DNA of 64,000 nucleotides, from assembly GCA_958496175.1 (NCBI GenBank), contig OY292277.1:8742001-8806000 (forward strand), read 5' to 3'. Below the pieces are notes generated by a model. It was given only the letters and a program-made list of their open reading frames with translations, was not told the origin of the DNA and did not search any database. The position numbers were made by a program, and so were the translations under genes. The DNA is from Sisyra terminalis. Lineage: Eukaryota > Arthropoda > Insecta > Neuroptera > Sisyridae. Positions 38,301-50,300 of the stretch are shown in pieces. Within the stretch, counting starts at the first letter, position 1. Every line of letters begins with the position of its first letter.

Positions 38301-41300
38301 ATTAAATCTTATAGATGTATGTGTATGTTTCTTTTTTTATTGCCTCTTTTTGTTTCCGTTTCATAAAATTTCAAGTCGCAACAATCCTAAAGAAGTTTTC
38401 ACTTCAAAAATAAAGATGCTTTATTTGGAGAACAAAGTGTTTAACTTATATAAACAAATTAGGTGCAGCAATGCTGCAAAAGTCCTCTCCCCCATTTTCC
38501 CATTTCTTCCTCTTTCATTTTCTTAAATATATCCGCCACTTAACACAATATTAAGAAGCTTTCTCGACAATAACTTGAATTAATACAACATAAGTTCTCG
38601 CGTCTCAACTTTGACGAAATCCCTAAGAATCTCTAATCCAATTACAAATCTTTACCGAATTATACAAATCTTCCTCATTTACCCCGTTTACATGGTATCA
38701 GATCGTCCCACACCCGCTAGTCGTGTTGGCAGTATTAACACTCATCCCCTCGTTACTTCCAATATTGTTAACGTTAACGCCTTCACGTGTTTTACCTTAG
38801 GAGCGTATATACTTCTTATACTCAAACCGAACATCAAGCACGTTTACGAAATATTAGACAATTGTTTTTAAGGGATAATATACAGGGAATAATTCCCACT
38901 CTTGTGCTCCCGGATGTTGTCGTATACCTAATGTTCTCTTTTCGTATAGTACCTACACTGTATGTCGCTTATCATCTTGTTCACATCTCTTTTTATATGT
39001 AAGAGTATGTCGTGTCTTCTGTGTATTTGTACAGTTAATTACATTTTGCGTAAATTACTTTCCTGCTATATTTCCCTGGTTGTTTCTAAATCCTATCCTC
39101 TGCAAAACTTACACCTATACTTCTCGTCATCACCACGTTAAATGGTTAGACTCATATGCATTTAAATCTTATATTCTGAAAAAAAAAACTATTTAGTACA
39201 ATCATAGATAGATAAAATTCCAAATATGAGTTTAATCTAAAATTCCTTCCCCCATGAAATTAACTTTTCCAAAAAGAATCCTTTTTCGTTACAACTATTC
39301 GCCAGGATGACAGCCAAAAATTCTACGTTAATTCAGTTTTATATTCAGTTTGTATATAAGTCCGAGAACTTTACATAGAATTATAAAAATATATATTCTT
39401 CATAATTTTATTAGGAAGCACATTATTTGATTTTATTTCACAACCCCTTTCCAAGCACTTAATCGAAGCCTATAGTTGAAAAAAAATTCTTACAAGTAAA
39501 GTCAAGGGAAACCAACAAATTTTGATCAAGAAGCCAGGGAATAGGAGTTAAAGGAAAACATTGATTTCCTGTGGAATATTATGTGCAATACTATTAATTT
39601 ATTCAAGCTTTTTTATTGTTATAACATTATATAAAGCATATTGTGGTATTATTTAAATGTTAGAATTTATCAAAGTAAACTATAAGCATTCATTATTACA
39701 AATCTAACTAACTAATCTCAAACAAATATTTTTTTGACATATCTTCTTGACACGTATTTCGATTGTCAAGTAATCTTACTCAGTTGTCACCAAGTAGTAT
39801 TGGATCATTCCATAACAGGTATGTAATGAGTCACCAGACCAAATTTGAGCTTTTTATTGTTAAAGTTATTGTACTAAAGTTTACTAAAGTTTACTAAAAC
39901 TTGTATTTTTGACGTATCTTTCTGATACGTATTTCGATTGCCAAGAAATCTTCCTCAGTGTTTATCAAGTAGTATTGGATCGTTCCATAACTAGTATGAG
40001 ATTATTTATTGGCTATATGATTATTTGTTTAAAAAGTTTTGATTTTTCTAGCGACTAGCAAAAATATTTTCTTAATTTTCATTACTTTACATCTATTAGA
40101 AATCATTTGGGAGTATATTATCCATTTTCTCTAGAGTTTTATCATGGAAAATTGTTTATAAGAAACTAAATGGAGTTTTGTGTAAAAAAAACAGTTTTTA
40201 ATTTTTTTCAATATGGCGTACCGTTTTATTTAAATTTAAAAGACTTATAACTTTAAAGCAAATTGGATGGGAATTCGAAAAAAATTATCACGGTTAAAAA
40301 TTAAAAGAAAAAGGTCTCTGTTTTTAAGGATCTTAGCAACCAATAAAGCTCTTAATTTTTTTTCTAGAAGGTACCATCAGCCTTTATAACATATCCAAAA
40401 TTCAAATTAATCGATTTACAAGTTTCTGAGATTTTTTTTTTCTGATTTCCAGTTTTTTTCGATTTTTGAAGAAACAGTAATTCATTAGGGTCTGAAACTT
40501 TTCGAATCAATGTATCTTAATAGTACCAACATACCCTGAAATTATGAATCAAATACCCTTCTCGGGCCGATTCACTATACTTATCGTCCTATGTCCTTTC
40601 AGAACGTTACTTTTTTTCGCTGTCTGCTTCACGTGAAATGCCCCAATAATCGGAAAAGAACTGCAAAACCTAGGAATTTAAAATTCGGTTCGAATTCGGG
40701 CTTTCAGCCTGAAAGTTCCAAAGCTTGCACCCTTAACAATGGGATTACATTGTATGGTTCCTAGATTTCCCCTTGCTACTAAGACTATTTCAAAGCCTTT
40801 ACGAAAAGCTCCTGATTTTTTGGTAACAATTGTCAATTACACATAATCGAATGGTCTCAATACTCGATTATTAAAATTGGACTACTCTTTGGAAGAATTC
40901 TGCTTAGTTATAATCGTTGTAGTTTTGATCCCCGTTATAGCTTTTCATGTCTTAAGTTGCAATGTCTATACAATATATAGAATACATTGGGGTCCAATTT
41001 ATGTAATATAATTTAATATAATAATATATAAAAATCATACCATAAACATAAATTTGAACAGAAGTTCAAACAAAAATATTTGTAACGTATTGGCCAGATA
41101 CGTATTTCGATTGCCAAGCAATCTTCCTAAGTGGTCATCAAGTAGTTTGGATCATTCCATAACTGATTTGTGATGATTCACAAAATCTTATTTTGAATAT
41201 TTTTCGCATTTATTTCGTAATTATTACATATACATAATTCCCAAATGTCTTTTTTCTAAATCAATAAATATTTCAATACTTTGCTACAGAAAACCATATT

Positions 41301-44300
41301 TTATTGAACACTGAAATCTTGCACTTTTATTGAAACATCCTTTAGTAATACTTTAAACAGTACAACTTTAACTATACAACAACAGTAAAAAAGTAACATA
41401 AACAAAAAGAGGTTAAAAATGATTTAATATAGTTATTATCAAATCGAATTTTTTTTGCTACCTGTTGATAGGTATTTTTTTAAACCAGTTGACATCTGAA
41501 ATCTTTATCATTGAATCTTAATTATAGGACACTTCTTTAGTAGATGCTTAACGAAATGATTTCCTCCACATTTACGACATTTATAGTGATTCCAATTATT
41601 AGTTGAAGATGGACTAGTTTTGTACTCCCAATACAAAGTCGGTAAAAAATCATTCTGTATATTTCTTCCAGAAAAGTCACAACCTGGAATTGGCTTCTCT
41701 ACCAGCCTCCTATCTTAGTACAATTTTTGTGGTTGATTTCACCAGATTTGGTTCCAGTTGTTAATTATTGGAATTAAAAATTATTTTTCATTGGAATCCT
41801 AAGATAATGATTCCTTTTTGTGGTTCACTCATCTATTCAAGCGCTCCGACTCTAATTATTTTTCGCAGTTTATACAGAATATAGAATATATTGTGGTCCA
41901 ATTTATGTAGTATAATTTAATATAATAATATATAAAAATCATACCAGAAACAAAAATTTGAACATAAGTTCAAACAAAAATATTTGTTACGTATTGCCCA
42001 GATACGTATTTCGATTGTCAAGCAATCTTCCTCAGTGGTCATCAAGTAGTTTGAATCACTCGTAACTGCTTTGTGATGATTCACAAACATCAAATATTTA
42101 TTGATTTATAAAATAGACATTTGGGGATTATGTATATGTAATTATTACAAAATAAATGCGAAAAATAATCAAAATAAGATTTTGTGAATCATCACAAAGC
42201 AGTTACGGAATGATCCAAACTACTTGATGACCACTGAAGAAGATTGCTTGACAATCGAAATACGTATCTGGGCAATACGTCGCAAATATTTTTGTTTGAA
42301 CTTCTGTTCAAATTTATGTTTATGGTATGATTTTTATATATTATTATATTAAATTATATTATACACAGTATACCTGTTCAAAGTCAGCGAAAATATCTTA
42401 TTTTGATTAAGTTGCAATGTTAATATTGCATTTTATGCAACGGGAATATTCTTAGAATTTGAAAAGTACATGCACTACCTTTTAAGCTCAACAATTGCTC
42501 ATTTTCTCAAATGATTTTCCTAGCTTTTCTTTCCAACAGTAGTAGTCCATCTTCTTACCCTCACAGTGGTTGCACAACCTCTGCAATTATTTCCTTTTTT
42601 TAATTCGCATTTCATATTAAAATATCAACAAAAAAAAAAATATTAAAAAATGTAAGTACATTTTACATTTCTCATACCTCATTTTAGTGCTTGTATAAAA
42701 GGGAATGTTGGGACGGCGGGGGGATGAAAAACAAAAGAAAACTAAAACAAATTTCAACTACATACTTCTTTTTGTGGACACATTTCGTTTAAGCGCCACT
42801 GCGGCTGTCGTTGCCGTTGCGTATAGAATTTAAATATGAAACTATGTAATTGGTCTGCTCGTTTTTTTGTCATAAATGTTTCCTCATCATACGGTTTTTA
42901 TTTATTTTCTTTCCCAATCCCGCGACTAGAAGAGAGTTGCCGAGATTTTCGTTCGCTTTTGTATATGTACGAATTGTATGACGTATTTATATACACGAAT
43001 ACCAGCATATATACACTTAGTGTATGGTACAAGACGAATAAAATTAAAATAGAATTCATTATTATTCAGAGAAATTTTTCATTTGTTCAACAAGAGGGCG
43101 TTGGGGGGATGGGGCAAATGTGGGGAGTACAAAAAGAGTCCGGGGGATATGGAATTCGGGAATGGGATTGAATGAGGAATTTGTGCATATACCAGCTGTT
43201 ACCTCTGCTGGATGAATGAAAACGACGCTAAAGTGTTACCCTCTGGATAAACCTCCCCGTCATCCCTCCACGAAATTCACTTTTCGTTTTTAAGGACTCG
43301 TAAAATTTCCAGTCCCGAAAATCCCGTTCGCATAACGCGACGGCGTATTTAAACGAATCGTAGTTTGGTCTCGCAATGGAAAGTTGTCAAATGATTTAAT
43401 TAAGGGCCCGTTAATTTTATAAAAATTTTTTTTTTCTGTTCTTCAGAGCAAAGACGTTAAATATTCGGATAGTAAGGTTGCATTAAATAATTTCCTTGAA
43501 AACGTACGAGAAGCTAAGTCTGACTTGCGATGGATTCAACGTATGGCTAATCAACAGGAAAATTCGAGACCAAACCAAATGAGATTAGATAGGAAAAATG
43601 TAAGCTTAAAGCTTAGCAGTTAATTTATGTTAAATATAGTAATTTTTTTTGTATATAAGGGCTGAAGGCTAATGTTGGTGAAAGAAATTAAAATTCTGGA
43701 AAAAAGTATGATTTCTGGTCCTTTTTCCAAATCTAAACAATCATTTTCCTAAATAAAGCTTTCTATGATTTTTTTTTGTCTTACTTTCAAAAGCTCATAT
43801 TTTTTTAAGTAATTCTTTTGTTTTTTTGTTATTTGGTTTCCATGGCAATTTCGCATTCTATATAACCGTAAAATTCATATAAACTTCAAATTTTCAACTC
43901 TACCGTTTTATATAGGAATGCAATATGCAGTTGGAGTGAAATCTTTGAAAATTTAGAAAGAAGAAAAGCAATTAGAATCTTTATCTTTCGATATAAAAGT
44001 AAATGAAGGGAAACTTATTTAGAAAACAGGCAATATTTTGATTGAATTTCAACCCCTAAAGTTATAGTAACTAAAAAGCTAAGAAAATTAAGTGTTGAAA
44101 TCTTTTTGTTCATAAAAATTTTCATCTTTTTTATCATTACACCATTTAAAAGTTAAATTTTGCTATTTTCAAAGGGTTTTTTGGGCTAAAAATAAATCAA
44201 ACTTTTTTCTTAATGGTTTCTATTTGATTTTCATACAATTTGAATTATATTTTTAACAATATTGACTTTTAAATGATCTTAGATTGAGTACTTTATTAAG

Positions 44301-47300
44301 TTCCAAAAGGCGACGAAACGTCGTACGGAAATCAAATAGAAATCATTAAGTTGAATTCTGCAATTTTTCAATAAACAAATAATATTTAGAATTAAAAAGG
44401 CAATAGGTTTTGAAACATTAAAAATTTAAGAGCATTTTTCTTGGTGAACAAATTTAATTGCAATATTTGTGCTTTTTACTGATAAAAATTTAAAAATTTC
44501 TTTTTAACTTTATAATGTACCACATGTACCAACAAAAGCGGAAATCCCGACTAGAAATTATTTTGGGAATGTCCAAGGTATCCACCTGACTCACATTGAG
44601 CCCCATGGGGCAGGTCTAAAAAGAAAATTCCTATTTGGACCCAATATGATTCCAAATTGGAAGTTCTAATGGAAAATACAAATCATAAGTCAGTTTTTCT
44701 CGATTGGTTTCTGTATGGGACCCTAGTGAAGAAGGGCATTGTGAAATTTAAAAAAGTATTTTCAATTTTTCCCCATTTGGTCCGATGTAAGTCTACAATG
44801 GTGAATCCAAATTGGAAATTTTAATGGAAAATCAAATGTTAGTTTTTCTCGGTTGATTTCTATTTGGGACCCCAGTGAAAATGGCCATTGTGAAATTTAA
44901 AAAAATATAATCAGTTTTTCCCCATTTGGTCCGATGTAGATCTACAATGGTAAAATTCGACGAAGAAGCTTAAAAAAATTTTGCCTGTTTTTCGCCATTG
45001 GGTTCAATGTTGAACCACCAATGTTGGGAAGGTTTTGCATAAAGTACGTTTTTAATTGAACCCTCTGGAAATTTTAAAAGTTAACTTATGCAACCCGTTA
45101 GGATCTAATCCGTTATATAAGTAGCTGGATAAGTTCTGAATAGTTAGTACTAGTCTTGTATACAGGTAGTACTCAAACAACGTCGTCGTAAAAACACTCG
45201 GAATTCATCGGTGGTCCAAAATTTATGAAAGAATTTTCACTATATCAAAGTAAATTTTTCTGCTGATTTTTAACAGTTATACTGTTTATATATTAAATAA
45301 ATAAAATATTGTGGTCTTATTCATATAATATCATTCACAAAATTAAACAAAAAACATAAATTTAAATTCAAAAGTTTAAACAAATGATACGTATTTCGAC
45401 CGCCATGCAATATTCTTCATTAGTTCCTTAGTGGTAACTGAGGAATGGATCATGAAATCTGGACGTATATTGAGGAACTTCGTCAATGAGTATTGGCTGA
45501 TCCTCCAATTTCAATCATGAGACTAAAGAATTATTATAAATTTTGGGAAGAGGAAAAAATTACTTGGGAAAATTTATTGGAATAGCCCAATTTTGGCATT
45601 ATTGGGATTGCCCAATTGTAGCCCAAAATTTGGGTTACTTCCTAGAGTCCCGATAAGGTAATCCAATATGGAACCACTAGGGCTCATTTGAAAATTTCTA
45701 GTCGGGATTCAGCTCCTAATGGCAGTACAGAAAAAAAAACATGCTTTTGTATGAAATTTTTGAGTGGAAATTTAGTGCAAAATTTTACCCCTTTACCCTC
45801 TTTCCCATTTTTCCCCTGTACTTTTCAAGAATACTTTCCGAAAGTTTTTCTCCCCCGCCACTCTTTTGTCTCTTACTAAATTTTACCCTTTGATTTGAGA
45901 AAATTTAAAATATCAAATTACTACTAAGGCTGTAGGTTGCTACAAAATTTGGCCATCTTTTGTATATTTAGTTATATGCTTCTTTTTTTTCTCCTCCTTT
46001 CATCTAACATAATGGAGTAGGAAAGTTTAATTCGGAGAGAAAGTTATTTGGGAAAATGACCATTTAGGTATCGGATACGGGGAATTAATTAGAACTCCAT
46101 TAAAATACTTACACGACGTTTAATTTCAGAGGCAAAATTTCGAACTCGATATGGTTCGATCGAATTTCAACCGACGAAAACTGTATGGTTTCGATCAAAT
46201 GGACAATACCGCTCAAAAGTTCAACTACGAAAATCATCCCGTTTTGGAACGTTCAATAAAAAAAGATATGACCAAAGAGTTGAAGTCAATGCTCAAAAGT
46301 GGAACCCCCATATCGGAATCAATCGGTTCGGCCGATCAACTAAGTTTGCGAAGAAATCCCCAGCATGAAGTTCCCTTTGACGTGGGCGGCCACAATTTAC
46401 CTCTTTCCCAAAACCGACTAAATGAATACAATTCGGAGGCCAGTCTCAACCGCCATCAGAGACATCTAGTAAGTCAGGATAGTGTTAACGACTACGACAA
46501 TGGAATGACTGGAATGATTCCCGTTCGTGGAGCAGACCGAGGAAAAACTGACGAAACTTATTTTACTTATAAACGAGGAGAATCCAATCAGGAGGTTCCA
46601 CAACAAAAAATTGACAAACGTGAAAGTTCCGAAGACAATTATGATGAGGAAGACGAAAATGAGGAAAGTTATGACGAGGAAAATGAGCGTGGAGGGGTGG
46701 GAAATGAAGAAGATGAGGAAAGTGATCAGGAGTATGATAACTATGATGATTCGGAATTGGAAAATGATAGTGCTAGTGCCGTTGAAGAGGAATATGATGA
46801 TGATATGACTGATAACAGTGAAGCGGAATTGCATCGTTCATTTCGGAGTTCAGCTGACCGAAATGGTCGTAAAGTCGACAAAAAAAATAGTCACAATGCT
46901 AGTTTTGTGCCAAATAGTCCACAAAGTTTTGATAAGGATTTAATTAAGCAGATTCAAAGTGATGCCGAACTTATACTTACAAATTTTTCCAACAATATAC
47001 GAGCACTGCAGAGGAATTCTCCACATATGATTGGCAATCATCCAGGAAGTTTAATGGAGAAAAATGAAAACCATAATGCATCGAGGTTGATTGATTTGAT
47101 TCAAATGAATGAACATATAATTCATAATTTGAAGCGTTTAACGAAAAATGAGAAACCACCGTCGAAACGGCTGGAAAAGTCTCAATTTTCTCGGAATCCC
47201 GGTGATAAGAAAACCATGGTGCCTCAGGGAATTGGAAAATTAAAACGTGATTCCGATAAAGAGACACACTCTTATAATACACCTGCGTTTGCTAATACTA

Positions 47301-50300
47301 TTATGAATAAGATTCGGAATATTGATAATGAAGTGATTGTGAAGAAAAATGAAAAACCGGTCCAACTTGATGAGGATAGTGGGAAGGTAATGGTGCCTCG
47401 GACTGTTTGTAGTGATCCGATTAATAGTAATAGATCGGATCGAGAAAGGGATAATTGTGGGAAATTAAAAATCAATCATCTTCCGTGTAGGGATAGTTTT
47501 GATGATGCCGATTTAAGGGTATGGAAGTTAATAAACGAAACCCTGAAGACTCCTAGTACTTTGAATACAAAAGTTCACATTTCAGAACGTTCACCATTGG
47601 GATTGCCATGCTCTCCACCTCCGCCCATAATTACAGAATACCGGTGCAACAATAAATGCGTTCAAATTCCCAATCGAATGCTGAATCCATACGCTCAACC
47701 AACTGTACCACCGATTGTAGTAATGACCCATCAATTGAACCAAGATAATGTTGATGTTGTTAAGCGATCAAAGTTTTATAAACATGATGAACCAAATATT
47801 CCGGAAAGTTATCGAACCAAAGAGCCGCCTTCAACTCTGAAGACTGAAGATGTACCGTTGGATGATACAGCACTGGAAAAATCCATCGCCAAACTAATAA
47901 CGAAAAATTCGGAAAAAGATCTCAAGGAATCGGAAAATTTGGCGAAAGACGATAATATTGTGGAAGCCAATTCCAAAGAGTTTTGGAACACCGCGAATTT
48001 TGTCGGTGATTTTACGAACAACAATGAAATCTCCGACACGGCAATGAAAGATCCACGATTGTTTCACCTGTGGGACGCGAAAATTGAGTCGAAAGAAAGT
48101 GTCCTAAATGAACCGGTGTCCAAGTTGAATTCGTTGATTCAACTGGATAAAGTGATATCCGAAACTGCAACGATTTCCACGATGAACAACAATATGTTTG
48201 ATTCCGGGGAAAATCATTATTTTTCCGGTCAAAATCCAAATTTTCTTCCGAATCCAAATTTCGCTAACAAATATGGTCGTAAGGAGTCCATTTCGGATAT
48301 TCAACGACGCTATCCGGTCGCCGCCGCGTATCCTCCAGGTCAATCGAAATTTTTCGTGAAACATCCCAACTTATACGGAGTGTCATCTCATCCAGATTTA
48401 GATTCCAACTATAACAAATTTTTATATAATCCACAAATCAATCGATTCAAAGGACCAGCCGATGTGGTTCCAAATATGTTGCCTCAAAACACAAATTTCA
48501 ATACGAAAAATGATTTAAATTTTCAACCATCGAATTTGACAAATCAAATTTTTCATCCCGGCGAAAGCGTTCCCCAATCAATTTCACATACGATAGTAAC
48601 ACCGGGTACCGTACAATTACCGTTGGTACCATCAAAATTGAGTTCCCAAACAAATGAACTCATACAAAAGACAAATCTCAACAATCAATTTTCTTCGTCA
48701 AACAATGATGTTTCGGCCGAAAAAGCTTCGATAAAATCCTCGAATTTTGCACCGAACACCAAACTCCAAGCATTTGCCAACCTAAATCCATCACAAAGCG
48801 TTACAAAACTCAAAGAAACACCGGCGAAAAGCCAAAATTTCGAAAAACGCAACGAAGATTCCATTAAATTTCGCAAAGCTCTCGTTGAGCATGCAAAAAA
48901 AAACGCCAAAATTCTTCAAATGCAACGTGAAAACTTCAATTCCGACCCAAAACCCGAAAATTTCCATTTTCTAAAATCGGTTCCTATTTATCCATACTCA
49001 AATATACCAAAAACCAGTTATCAACTTAAGCAAAATGTGGTCTCCTTAAAAAGTAAATTGCACCATAAATTCACCGATACGGTGCAGAAGAATTCGAAAT
49101 TTGATGTGGGTGATACCAATGAGTCGGAGGCACCAGAAAATTCCGAAAACTTTGAATCGACGCTCAATCGTAATGCCAATATGGTGGAACCAAGTGGAGA
49201 GGTTCCCAACCATTTTATGGTTCTCAATGAATCGCAGGGCACATTTTATAAGCTAGGAGATATCTCAAATGGTAAATCCAGTGTGATGATAAAACAAAAT
49301 AAGGAAATGGATCCAGCTTTAATTTTAGGATATGGCAAAACTGGACTTACATCGCCTTACAATAAAAACGACATCGTAATAAATCCACCAGTTTTCTTCA
49401 GTTATCGTCATCAGGCTACTGAAGATCCAACGGTTGGTCAAGTTATCAATATAACAGATATCAAACCAATGAGTTTTGATGCTAATTTCAAAACGGTCAC
49501 CTTCCATAAACCTGATAATCCGACCAACTTTAAAATTCAGTTGATGATAACACCGGATGGAGAGAAGAAATATCGCAGAGAAACGGATTCTACGAAAGAT
49601 AAAGTTAATGATGATTCCGAATCTGAAGAGTTGGAAGATCCGGAGGATTCAGAATACCAACAAGTTTCATCTTATGACTATGAAAATAATGAAGATTATT
49701 CCAATGAGCACAATGGAGCCAATTTGGTTAGATCTCGACGATTACAATCGATTGAAAATCCTCCATCAAATTTTAGTGATACCAATGAAACGAGTACCAA
49801 CCTTACCACGTTTATCGTACCCTCGAGGAATTCCACTGCAAAAATTGATTCGTTAAATCAGACATTGTTGAGACCTAAAAGAGATTTAGGCCATTTTTTG
49901 GGAATGGATGAGGACGAAAGTTATCAAGATGAGGCCAGCAATGATTATAAACCACCCAAAAATGCATACGATGAAGAATCCTATAACAGTTTAGATGATG
50001 ATTTAAACGAAAAAAAAGAGCCGGAGAAAGTTAACATTGAAAATTCTGAGACGAAAAATTCGAAATTGCTGGCCGAAACAAATACGGATTATGATTCAGA
50101 TGTGGAAGAAAGTCATAGTCTTGAAACTCCGTCGAAACGTATTAAGCACCATAATAAGAAGCATAGAGTTTTTTATAGTGATCCTACCAAGAAAAAAATG
50201 CCTTGGAGCACAGAAAAACGAAGTTCTCCCGATCAAATCGAGGAATCTGAACCAAAAAATCGTCATAATCGGGTGTCACGACGGGATAAGGCTCAAAAAG

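Larger units (their letters stand above)
41865..42400. repeat. Inverted pair of Penelope-type terminal repeats
   Basis: A minus-orientation copy (41865-42075) and a plus-orientation copy (42180-42400) face each other around about 100 bp of A+T-rich spacer. Each has an intact hammerhead core. Facing or tandem terminal repeats are a known feature of Penelope-like elements. Confidence 0.75.

Noticed and set aside
44290..44350. Third hammerhead candidate around GGCGACGAAACGTCGTACGG
   Set aside because: No CUGANGA box is present upstream and stem III cannot be drawn.
46466..46834. Long opposite-strand and shifted frames inside the giant exon
   Set aside because: They are shadows of the acidic low-complexity coding sequence, where GAA/GAT codons remove stops in other frames.
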